Source: Pirellulales bacterium
GTDB lineage: Bacteria; Planctomycetota; Planctomycetia; Pirellulales; JAEUIK01
Assembly: GCA_019745975.1 (NCBI GenBank)
Contig: JAIESQ010000093.1
Location: forward strand, 1 to 64,000
DNA: 64,000 bases
Direction: 5' to 3'
The position numbers and the translations under genes were made by a program. Below the pieces are notes generated by a model that was given only the letters and a program-made list of their open reading frames with translations, searched no databases and was not told the origin of the DNA. Shown in pieces: positions 36,203 through 45,563 of this stretch (position 1 is the first letter of the stretch; the number at the start of each line of letters is the position of its first letter).

Positions 36203-37921
36203 ATGGCGATTCGACGTATCGGCCAGATTCTGGTCGACCTGGGCTTCATCACCGACGATCAGCTCGAGCTCGTGCTCGAAGAGCAGCAGAATCGCCCGGG
36301 CGAACTGTTGGGCCGTGTCGCCGAGAGCATGGGGCTAATTAATGCCGAACAGCTCGCCCAGGCCCTGGCCGAACAGATGGGATTAAAGGTCATCAGTCTG
36401 GCCGATACGGTCGTGCCGCAGGACGTGCTCAATCACGTCACTGAGCCGATGGCGCAGCTCTATCGCATCGTGCCGGTGAGCTTCCGCGACAACACGCTTA
36501 CCGTAGCGATGTGCGATCCGCAGAAGCTCTCGGTGATCGACGAGCTGCGGAACTTTTTGGGTTACGACATTCGCGCCGTGGTCGCCACCGAAGCCGATGT
36601 TAAACGCGCCCTGGAGCGCTACTACGCCGGCGAAACCGAGAGCGTGGAGCAGCTCGTCGCCGGTATCGAAGAAGACGAAGACCTGGCGGCGGCCGCCGCC
36701 GCGCTCGAAAAAGAGGGGCCGATCGATCTCACCAGCGTCGAGGCCCTGGCCGATAGCGCGCCGGTCCGCAAGCTATTGAACATGGTGCTGCTGTTGGCCA
36801 TTAAGGAGCACGCCAGCGACTTGCACTTCGAGCCCTTCGAGGACGAGTTCAAGATTCGCGTCAAGGCCGACGGCGTGCTGTACGAGATGGTTCCCCCGCC
36901 GCGGCACCTGGCGTTTGCCATCACCACGCGCATCAAAGTGATGGCCAACCTCGACATCGCCGAGCGGCGCTTGCCGCAAGATGGCCGCATCGAGCTCACC
37001 GTGGGCGGGCACCCCGTCGACTTGCGCGTCGCCGTGCTCCCCACCATGTTCGGCGAAAGCGTCGTCATGCGCGTGCTCGACCGTTCCGTGGTCAACCTCG
37101 ATCTCAACGCCGTCGGCATGGGGGCCGGCACCTTGCAGAATTTTCGCGAGGTGATCGGCCGCCCCAACGGCATCATTCTGGTCACGGGGCCGACCGGTTC
37201 GGGCAAGACGACCACGCTCTACAGCGCGCTCTCCGAGCTCAATCACATTCACGACAAAATCATCACCACCGAAGACCCGATCGAGTACGACATCGACGGC
37301 ATCATCCAGGTGCCCATCGATTCGTCGATCGGCAACACGTTCGCGCAATGTCTGCGAGCGATCTTGCGGCAAGACCCCGACCGCATCCTGGTGGGTGAAA
37401 TCCGCGACCTGGAGACAGCCGAGATCGCCGTGCAGGCGTCGCTCACGGGTCACACGGTGTTCAGCACGCTGCACACCAACGACGCACCCAGCACCGTTAC
37501 GCGCTTGAAGGACATGGGAGTGCCACCGTTTTTGATCACGGCCACGGTCGAGGCCATTCTCGCCCAGCGGCTCGTGCGGCGCGTCTGCACGCAATGTCGC
37601 GAAGAAGTCAAGCCTTCGAACGAAATGCTGGTCGACTTGCAGCTCACGCCCAAGGACATCGCCGGCAAGAAGTTCTACCGGGGCCGCGGCTGCGACGTCT
37701 GCAACAACACTGGCTACAAGGGGCGCGTGGGGCTGTTCGAGCTGATGGTCATGAACGACGAGCTGCGCGACATGATCATCCGCAATGCCACGACCGACGA
37801 CCTGCGCGAATCGGCTCGTCGCCACGGCATGGTCTCCCTGCGCGACGCGGGCATGCAGCTCGCCTACGAAGGGGGCACCACGCTCGACGAAGTAATTCGC
37901 GAAACCGTACTCGATGCGTAA
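36203..37921 (+). CDS. gspE: Type IV pilus/type II secretion assembly ATPase (PilB/GspE), copy 2
   Basis: 572 residues. Begins 'RRIGQILVDLGFITDDQL', an MshEN-type N-domain, then an Ala/Glu linker. The core has Walker A 'GPTGSGKTTT' near 330, 'RILVGEIRDLETAEIA', 'VFSTLHTNDAPST' and the zinc clip 'CTQCREE/GCDVCNNTGYKGRVG'. A GGGGGGGGA run six bases upstream of the ATG area serves as ribosome-binding site. It is diverged from copy 1 by eye in the N-domain. Directly before gspF (62 bases), so this copy is the likely partner of that platform protein. Confidence 0.95.
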   Translation: MAIRRIGQILVDLGFITDDQLELVLEEQQNRPGELLGRVAESMGLINAEQLAQALAEQMGLKVISLADTVVPQDVLNHVTEPMAQLYRIVPVSFRDNTLTVAMCDPQKLSVIDELRNFLGYDIRAVVATEADVKRALERYYAGETESVEQLVAGIEEDEDLAAAAAALEKEGPIDLTSVEALADSAPVRKLLNMVLLLAIKEHASDLHFEPFEDEFKIRVKADGVLYEMVPPPRHLAFAITTRIKVMANLDIAERRLPQDGRIELTVGGHPVDLRVAVLPTMFGESVVMRVLDRSVVNLDLNAVGMGAGTLQNFREVIGRPNGIILVTGPTGSGKTTTLYSALSELNHIHDKIITTEDPIEYDIDGIIQVPIDSSIGNTFAQCLRAILRQDPDRILVGEIRDLETAEIAVQASLTGHTVFSTLHTNDAPSTVTRLKDMGVPPFLITATVEAILAQRLVRRVCTQCREEVKPSNEMLVDLQLTPKDIAGKKFYRGRGCDVCNNTGYKGRVGLFELMVMNDELRDMIIRNATTDDLRESARRHGMVSLRDAGMQLAYEGGTTLDEVIRETVLDA

Positions 37922-37983
37922 ACGACCGCTAACCGCCGCCCCCCAGCGGCCCCACGTTTAATCCGCCATCCAGGAATTGTGCC

Positions 37984-39315
37984 ATGCCAATCTATGTATT
38001 CGAGGCCATGGATGCCACGGGCGCCGAGATCAAGGACCAGCTCGAGGCCCCCAGCGAAGAAGAGGCACAAGCAACCATCCGCCAGATGGGCTACTTCGTC
38101 ACCAAGATCGCGGTGAAGAAGGCCCGCAAAGGCGCCGGCGACAAAAAGAAGAAGGACAAGAAAGGCAAGACTTTCACCATCGGCGGCGTCGGCGGCAAGC
38201 AGCTCACCACCTTCACGCGGCAATTGAGCATTTTGCAAGACGCCGGTCTGCCGATTCTGCGCAGCCTGCGAATTCTCGAAGGGCAGTCGAAGCCCGGGCG
38301 CTTGAAGAACTCGCTTATCGATGTCTGCGACGACATCGAAGCGGGCTCCACCTTGTCCGAAGCCATGGGCAAGGCCCCCAAGTGCTTCGACCGCCTGTAC
38401 ATCAACATGATCAAGGCGGGCGAAGCCGGCGGTGCGCTCGAAGTCATCCTGCGGCGCCTGGCCGAGTTCCAGGAGAAAGCCCAGTCACTGCGCCGCAAGG
38501 TGAAAGGGGCCATGATCTACCCGATCGTCGTGGTGTTGATCGCGGTGGTCATTCTCGTGTTGATCATGAAGTTCATCGTGCCGAGGTTCAAAACGATCTT
38601 TGAGGACTTCGAGACCGAACTGCCGCCGATGACCGAGTGGCTGATCTTCATCTCGGACATCGTCATTACCTACTTCTATCTGCTGCCGCTGGTCCCCGTC
38701 GGCATCTGGCTGTTCGTCAAGTTGGTGCGCAAGTTCGAGGCGGGCCGCTTCGGTTGGGACCTGTTCACGCTCAAGGTTCCGGTGTTCGGCGCCTTGATCG
38801 AAAAGAACATCATGGCCCGCACCAGCCGCACGTTGGGCACGTTGGTGGCCAGCGGCGTGCCGATCCTCGAAGCCCTCAACATCGCCCGCGAAACCAGCGG
38901 CAATGCCGTCTTCGAGCGGATGTACGGTCGGGTGTACGACGCCATTCGCGAAGGCGAATCGATCGCCCGACCCATGAAGGAAAACAGCCGCCCCGGCTTC
39001 AACTTCGTCACGGCCTTTTTCTGGATGGCATTCGTCGGCGGGCCGATCGGCCTGTTGATCTACGTGATGCGCATGAACTCCCGCATCGTCGACGACCTGG
39101 TGGTCAACATGGTCGACGTCGGCGAGGAGACGGGCGAACTCGACACCATGCTCTACAAGGTGGCCGATACCTACGACGAAGAAGTGGCCGTCCTCACCGA
39201 GAGCCTGGTGAGCTTGTTGGAACCGCTGCTGATCATCATCTTGGGCGGCATGGTGGGCTTCATCGTCATCGCCCTGTTCCTGCCGCTGATCAAACTGATT
39301 GAAACGTTGTCTTAG
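37984..39315 (+). CDS. gspF: Inner-membrane platform protein (PilC/GspF)
   Basis: 443 residues, longer than the usual 400-410. It links the ATPase to the pseudopilus in the cytoplasmic membrane. Two copies of the T2SSF domain: 'FTRQLSILQDAGLPILRSLRIL' and 'RTSRTLGTLVASGVPILEALNI'. The C-terminal 'VGEETGELDTMLYKVADTYDEEV' and final helix are standard. Near residues 335-370 there is an extra hydrophobic stretch ('FNFVTAFFWMAFVGGPIGLL') between the second domain's 'ARPMKE' and 'NMVDVGEETG', which could add a membrane segment. A 19-bp inverted repeat follows 30 bases after the stop. Confidence 0.94.
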   Translation: MPIYVFEAMDATGAEIKDQLEAPSEEEAQATIRQMGYFVTKIAVKKARKGAGDKKKKDKKGKTFTIGGVGGKQLTTFTRQLSILQDAGLPILRSLRILEGQSKPGRLKNSLIDVCDDIEAGSTLSEAMGKAPKCFDRLYINMIKAGEAGGALEVILRRLAEFQEKAQSLRRKVKGAMIYPIVVVLIAVVILVLIMKFIVPRFKTIFEDFETELPPMTEWLIFISDIVITYFYLLPLVPVGIWLFVKLVRKFEAGRFGWDLFTLKVPVFGALIEKNIMARTSRTLGTLVASGVPILEALNIARETSGNAVFERMYGRVYDAIREGESIARPMKENSRPGFNFVTAFFWMAFVGGPIGLLIYVMRMNSRIVDDLVVNMVDVGEETGELDTMLYKVADTYDEEVAVLTESLVSLLEPLLIIILGGMVGFIVIALFLPLIKLIETLS

Positions 39316-39345
39316 AGAACCATTGAACAATAAGTGCAGTGACAA

Positions 39346-39412
39346 AAGCCCAGGGAAGACCGTCGTAACCGCTCGATTGTCGGTAGCCGCGCAGACGGTC
39401 TTCCCTGGGCTT
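39346..39412. repeat. 67-base inverted repeat between gspF and the first pseudopilin
   Basis: Perfect 19-bp arms (AAGCCCAGGGAAGACCGTC and its complement) around a 29-base loop. Similar in size to the 74-base elements further down but different in sequence. As RNA it would be a stable hairpin 22 bases before the pseudopilin ATG. Confidence 0.85.
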
Positions 39413-39433
39413 GCGATCAAAAGGACTTTTCAC

Positions 39434-40543
39434 ATGCAACTTTCCCCGACTCGCGCCCCCCGCGCGGGCTTTACGCTCATCGAGCTGTTGATGGTGATCT
39501 TCTTGATCGGCATTTTGGCCACGATCCTGGGGTATGCCGCGAATAAGGCACTTCGCACCGCGCGGCAAACCCGCATCCTGGCCGAGATCGAGCAGTTGAA
39601 TACCGCTGTCGAGACTTATAAATCGGAGCGCGGATCGTACCCTCCAACTTGGGGCAACTTTCTTGTCGAATCGCAATCGGCCAATGCGAAGCGACAACGA
39701 ATACAACGCCATGTGAGCAAATCGTTTCCGCGTTACACCGGCGATTACAACGCCATTCGAACGCAAATCTCATTGGCCACCGCTTACGTCCCCCCGAATT
39801 ACACGCAAGATGTCGCGGCGGGACGCCCCCTGGCGCTCACCTATACAGCACAAGCGGCTGGTCTACCGGGCGGTGGACTCGACATCGAGAATCTTGACCC
39901 TGCCGAAACACTTGTGTTCTGGCTTGGCGGGCTCCCCGATCCCACCTCAGCAACAAAACTGGCAGGCTTTCGAGCGGACGCGACTAGTCCGTTCGTAGAC
40001 GCTTCACAAGTCGGCGCGCCACAACCCGTCCCCGCGTCACAACTGCCTGGGAGAACTCCTCCGGCGTATCGGTTTGATCCATCACGATTAGTCGATCGCG
40101 ATGGCGACGGCTGGTGGGAGTATTTGCAGGCGGGTGCGAAGGCCGACGACAACGTTCCACCGTTGGTCTACTTCGACAATCTGGTATATGGCCTGAGCGT
40201 CAGCTATCCAGCCGTCAATCCTCCTTCAGGAACGGCCGGTAACGAAGCTGCGTCACATGCCATGCAGTGGGGCACGATTCTTCCGTACGCGAGCGATGGT
40301 CCGTCACAGCTCAATCCGACCAAGCTCGTCACTTGGGTGAATTCTCAGACTTATCAGATCATCGCCTGCGGACTGGACGGACAGTACGACTCGCCATCCG
40401 ATACGCGAACGCCAGTCAATCAGAATCCAGGCTTCAACGCCATCGACGATTTGGAGTATTGGCCCTCGGGTCGCAACTTCGAGCAAGAAGATTACGACAA
40501 CCTGACGAATTTCCACCCGGGGCCACTGTCGGACGCGTTTTAG
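39434..40543 (+). CDS. gspG: Type II secretion/type IV pseudopilin (GspG-like)
   Basis: 369 residues from the ATG at 39434, giving a normal 12-residue leader before the cleavage site 'RAG/FTLIELLMVIFLIGIL' (Phe+1, Glu+5). The ORF start at 39299 would run through the inverted repeat and is not used. After the helix comes 'ALRTARQTRILAEIEQLNTA', typical of major pseudopilins, and 'YKSERGSYPP'. The globular part is about 250 residues, twice that of GspG, with 'DRDGDGWWEY' near residue 220 that looks like a calcium-type loop. The stop TAG is directly followed by ATG of the next gene. Confidence 0.9.
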   Translation: MQLSPTRAPRAGFTLIELLMVIFLIGILATILGYAANKALRTARQTRILAEIEQLNTAVETYKSERGSYPPTWGNFLVESQSANAKRQRIQRHVSKSFPRYTGDYNAIRTQISLATAYVPPNYTQDVAAGRPLALTYTAQAAGLPGGGLDIENLDPAETLVFWLGGLPDPTSATKLAGFRADATSPFVDASQVGAPQPVPASQLPGRTPPAYRFDPSRLVDRDGDGWWEYLQAGAKADDNVPPLVYFDNLVYGLSVSYPAVNPPSGTAGNEAASHAMQWGTILPYASDGPSQLNPTKLVTWVNSQTYQIIACGLDGQYDSPSDTRTPVNQNPGFNAIDDLEYWPSGRNFEQEDYDNLTNFHPGPLSDAF

Positions 40544-42151
40544 ATGATCCGCTACACTTCGATCAACGCCGACGCAGCACTCGCAGAGTGTGTGAAACAC
40601 ACCGGCCCGCTCACCCGGCCGCAACTTCGTTGCGTCCACCCTCTCCCACGAGGAGAGAGGGGTGTTGTAGTTGCGTGCGCCAAACGCACCGGCCGGGTGC
40701 CACTGGCGGCGCCAGTGCCACGCATTTCTCCCTCTCCCTTGATGGGAGAGGGCCGGGGTGAGGGTGACGTTCGTAGGGTGTGTGAAACACACCACGATCC
40801 AGCGTCGGGTGCCACTGCTGGCTTGTCCAGCAGTGCCTCGATCTCTGTCGCGCGCGATTCTGGTGTGCTGCGCACACCCTACGAGTCTGTCGCCGGTTTC
40901 ACCGGCGCTGGCCCGGGGTCACTGACCCCGGCTACAGTTTGGGCGCGCCGTCGTGGCTTTACGCTCATCGAAGTCCTGGTCGTGATCACGATCATCGGGA
41001 TCATTGCCGGGCTGGGGCTGGGCGCGCTATTTCAGGCGCAAGAAGTCGCCCGCCGCTCGCGCACCAAGGGGCTCATCGCCCGGCTGCACACGCAAATGGC
41101 CTCGCGCTGGGACAGCTACCGCACGCGGCGCTTGCCGATCGACTTTTACGATCCAGCGACTGGTGGCGCCATCGCCAACGCGAGTGGCCAACCGGGTAAA
41201 TTTTTCGATCCGGCTACGCCTGGCTTGCCACGACGAGCGAATGGTGCGATCGCCTCCGGCATCGCCGGCTTGAAACTGGCCGCGCTCCGCGAGCTGATGC
41301 GGATGGAATTGCCCGATCGCTATAACGATCTGCTCTTTCCGCCCGACCCGCAGATTTGGACGAACGCTCAGAATCCGGCGGGCACGATGATCGCCAATCT
41401 GAGCGACTATCAAGACGGAAGCAATCAGAGGATTCCGACGTTTCCGGCCTTGCGCATGGCTTATCTGCGGCGCGTCCAGGCGATCAATCCTAGTCGCCGC
41501 GTCTACGACATCATTTACGATCCGACGACCGGCCTCGCGCGTCAAAATCAACGCGCCGAGTGCCTGTATCTGATCATGACGACCGGTTTCGCCGACGAGA
41601 ATGACGACATCCCCTGGCACCCGCGCGACGTGGCCGACACCGATAACGACGGCATGCCCGAGTTCGTCGACGGCTGGGGGACGCCGATCGAGTGGATTCG
41701 CTGGCCGGCCGGTTTTTACTCCGAGCTGCAGCCGATCGGCCCCTCGGGCGACCACGACGCGACGACGAGTCCCGATCCCTTCGACCCGCGCGGCGTCGAT
41801 CGCGTGGCGTACGATTCCAGTCAGCCGCAACGAACGCCGCGCGGCTATGCCCTCTTCCCATTGATCATGTCAGCGGGACCTGATGGCTCAGGCCGCAACG
41901 ACCCCCGCGGCGCGTTTGGCGTCTGGTCATTTCCAACGACCGAGGCAAGTTCCCAACAGGGTTTGCGTGACCCTTATTTTTATCATTCCGAGTCGCCAGG
42001 ATTGCAGAGTGTACTTACCGGCCCGTCTGGCCCTCCTACTTATCAGTTTGGGACAGTCATTCCACCCTCCGATTTCGGAAATGACGGGTTCTACGCCGGC
42101 GGCAGCGCCGACGACAACATTCACAACCATCAGATCGACGCCCGGCAATGA
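40544..42151 (+). CDS. Pseudopilin 2, with a 138-residue leader encoded by palindromic repeats
   Basis: The frame is open from the ATG at 40544 (abutting the previous stop, TAG-ATG) for 535 codons. The prepilin site 'RRRG/FTLIEVLVVITIIGII' occurs only at residue 138. Residues 10-130 are translated palindromic repeats and contain no recognisable domain. Between the GTG at 40865 and the cleavage site there is no ATG, GTG or TTG, so translation must start inside or upstream of repeat DNA. The mature part has the N-terminal helix and a globular domain ending near 'DFGNDGFYAGGSADDN'. A role in the pseudopilus is by family. True start: 40544 (coupled) or 40865 (31-residue leader); I cannot decide. 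Confidence 0.8.
   Translation: MIRYTSINADAALAECVKHTGPLTRPQLRCVHPLPRGERGVVVACAKRTGRVPLAAPVPRISPSPLMGEGRGEGDVRRVCETHHDPASGATAGLSSSASISVARDSGVLRTPYESVAGFTGAGPGSLTPATVWARRRGFTLIEVLVVITIIGIIAGLGLGALFQAQEVARRSRTKGLIARLHTQMASRWDSYRTRRLPIDFYDPATGGAIANASGQPGKFFDPATPGLPRRANGAIASGIAGLKLAALRELMRMELPDRYNDLLFPPDPQIWTNAQNPAGTMIANLSDYQDGSNQRIPTFPALRMAYLRRVQAINPSRRVYDIIYDPTTGLARQNQRAECLYLIMTTGFADENDDIPWHPRDVADTDNDGMPEFVDGWGTPIEWIRWPAGFYSELQPIGPSGDHDATTSPDPFDPRGVDRVAYDSSQPQRTPRGYALFPLIMSAGPDGSGRNDPRGAFGVWSFPTTEASSQQGLRDPYFYHSESPGLQSVLTGPSGPPTYQFGTVIPPSDFGNDGFYAGGSADDNIHNHQIDARQ
40588..40931. repeat. Cluster of nine short palindromic modules inside the pseudopilin 2 leader
   Basis: In order: GTGTGTGAAACACAC (40588), an imperfect CCCTCTCC hairpin (40637), GTGCG-CCAAA-CGCAC (40675), CACTGGC-GGC-GCCAGTG (40701), CCCTCTCCC-TTGAT-GGGAGAGGG (40730), GGTGTGTGAAACACACC (40777), GGGTGCCACTGCTGG hairpin (40807), GGTGTGCTGCGCACACC (40862), and CCGGGGTC-ACT-GACCCCGG (40913). 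Modules recur elsewhere in the pilus locus. They resemble REP/MITE-type DNA with no transposase in the window. Confidence 0.88.
40807..40882 (+). repeat. 76-base composite element, copy 1
   Basis: A GGGTGCCACTGCTGG-type hairpin (29 bases), a 26-base spacer and a GGTGTGCTGCGCACACC-type palindrome ending in CTAC. Copy 2 at 42261 has the same parts, order, orientation, spacing and reading frame. Confidence 0.85.
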
Positions 42152-43530
42152 CACGCGGTGATGTGCACAACTTGAACGTCAAGGGGGACGGGAGTCGTTT
42201 CCGGGCTGCGACTTCGCGCACGCCGATGGCAATCTCCCGGAAACGACTCCCGTCCCCATCGGGTGCCACTGCTGGCTTGCCCAGCAGTGTGTCGCTGGGC
42301 ATCGCGCCCGAACCTGGTGTGCTGCGCACACCCTACTGGAATCGCCCCGGCTTCACCCTCGTCGAGCTGTTGGTGACGCTCGTGATCATCATGATGCTCA
42401 CGGCGATCGCGGTGCCGGTGCTGGCGCCGGCCTTGGCCGGGCGGCGGCAGCGCGAAGCCAGCCGCGAAGTCACCAGCTACTTCGCCCTGGCGCGCGACAC
42501 GGCCATGCGCACGGGCCGGGCGACCGGCGTGATGCTCGAACGCTTCACCGGCGCCGGTAATGCCAGCGCTAAGGCGCTCATCGCGGCCGGCTTGCCTCCC
42601 ACGCCGGTGCCCGAGATGTGCCTGACGCTCTGGCAGGTCGAGGTGCCGCCCCCGTACAGTGGCGACACGCTCTACTCGCGCGCGTTTGTGCTCGGTGGCT
42701 TCGGCGTCGGCCAGATCGCCGCCATAGTCACGCCCGGCAGCAGCGTCCCCGAAGCCTATGGGTTGGTGCGGATCGGTGACACCATCAAATTCAACACGCA
42801 GGGACATCTGTATCAGATCATCGGCGGCACCCCAGACACGACGATCTCGCCCAATCCGACGGGCCTGCTCGCGCCGCCGACGCCGGGCGCTCCCTGGACG
42901 ATCATGCCGATCGGCGGCACCACGGCGTTTGTGCCAAGCTTCGCGCTGGGGGTGCCCTATCAGATCATGCGCCAGCCGGTGAAGACTTCGGCGCCGCCGC
43001 TGCAACTCCCCGAGGGGATCGTGGTTGACCTGGCGGCGTCGGGCATGACGCCGCAGTGGACAGGCAGCGTGCCACCGTACGCAGGCTTTAACCCGGCAAA
43101 CGTTGCATTCACGGCAAGTTTCTGCCCGTTGGACGCGACCGGCGCGCCGCAGTTTCCCAGCGATTCGATTCCCATCATCGTGCTCTTTTCGCCGACCGGA
43201 TCAGTCGAACGGATGGCGTTCTCCGGGCCGAATCCGAGCAATGCCTCGCAGCCGATGCCGTTCGCCGTGCCCCCCACGACGCCGATCTTTCTGCTCTTGG
43301 GGCAACGCGAGAAAGTGCCGGCGGCCAGCAACGTCAACAACGAGAACTGGCGCGACGCCACGAATTTGTGGATCACGATCTTCCCGCAGACGGGGCTCGT
43401 GACCAGCACGGAGAATGTGCCGCTCAATCCGCCGTCGGGGCAACCGTTCGCCACGCCGGGTGGCTACGCGGGTGACTTGATGGCCGCGCGCCGCCTGGCC
43501 CTCGAAGGCCAGACGCTGGGAGGGCGGTAA
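42148..43530 (+). CDS. Pseudopilin 3 (GspH-like), with a 68-residue repeat-encoded leader
   Basis: The ATG at 42148 overlaps the previous stop (ATGA). The prepilin site 'NRPG/FTLVELLVTLVIIMML' is at residue 68. The leader is encoded by a 74-base inverted repeat and the second 76-base composite element. A GTG at 42319, inside the composite element, would give a normal 11-residue leader; no other standard start lies between it and the cleavage site. The mature helix and 'REASREVTSYFALARDTAMRTG' match the GspH/FimT group. The globular domain is long (about 350 residues). Confidence 0.82.
   Translation: MTRGDVHNLNVKGDGSRFRAATSRTPMAISRKRLPSPSGATAGLPSSVSLGIAPEPGVLRTPYWNRPGFTLVELLVTLVIIMMLTAIAVPVLAPALAGRRQREASREVTSYFALARDTAMRTGRATGVMLERFTGAGNASAKALIAAGLPPTPVPEMCLTLWQVEVPPPYSGDTLYSRAFVLGGFGVGQIAAIVTPGSSVPEAYGLVRIGDTIKFNTQGHLYQIIGGTPDTTISPNPTGLLAPPTPGAPWTIMPIGGTTAFVPSFALGVPYQIMRQPVKTSAPPLQLPEGIVVDLAASGMTPQWTGSVPPYAGFNPANVAFTASFCPLDATGAPQFPSDSIPIIVLFSPTGSVERMAFSGPNPSNASQPMPFAVPPTTPIFLLLGQREKVPAASNVNNENWRDATNLWITIFPQTGLVTSTENVPLNPPSGQPFATPGGYAGDLMAARRLALEGQTLGGR
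42184..42257. repeat. 74-base inverted repeat, copy 1
   Basis: Arms of 21 to 22 bp built on GGGACGGGAGTCGTTTCC and its complement with a 30-base loop. The same arms occur at 43599-43804 and 51394-51467. Copy 3 is also 74 bases but has a different loop. Confidence 0.9.
42261..42336 (+). repeat. 76-base composite element, copy 2
   Basis: Same architecture as 40807-40882, including the 26-base spacer. Translated in the same frame, both read 'GATAGL-SS-S ... GVLRTPY'. The element ends 12 bases before the prepilin Gly codon. Confidence 0.85.
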
Positions 43531-43532
43531 CC

Positions 43533-45344
<1,812 letters not shown>

Positions 45345-45352
45345 GCGTTTTG

Positions 45353-45504
45353 TAGGGTGTGCGCAGCACACCAACTCCCTCTCCTTTGACGGGGTGAGCG
45401 ACCAATTTAGTAGGGTTTGCGCAGCACACCAACGGGATGCCGCCGAAGCACTGGTGTGCTTCGCACACCCTACGGAGAATCCCTCTCCCACGAAGGGGGA
45501 GGGC
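45353..45504. repeat. Palindromic repeat cluster between pseudopilin 4 and gspK-like gene
   Basis: GTAGGGTGTGCGCAGCACACC at 45353 (given as consensus of 45353 and 45411, differing by one base), an inverted copy GGTGTGCTTCGCACACCCTAC at 45454, and a CCCTCTCCC hairpin at 45482. It lies just after the pseudopilin stop; the next gene starts about 60 bases later. Confidence 0.85.
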
Positions 45505-45563
45505 AGTAGTTCAGCCAGAGCCACTATTAAGCCAGAGAAGAAGTCATCCACCAGGGGCCCTGA

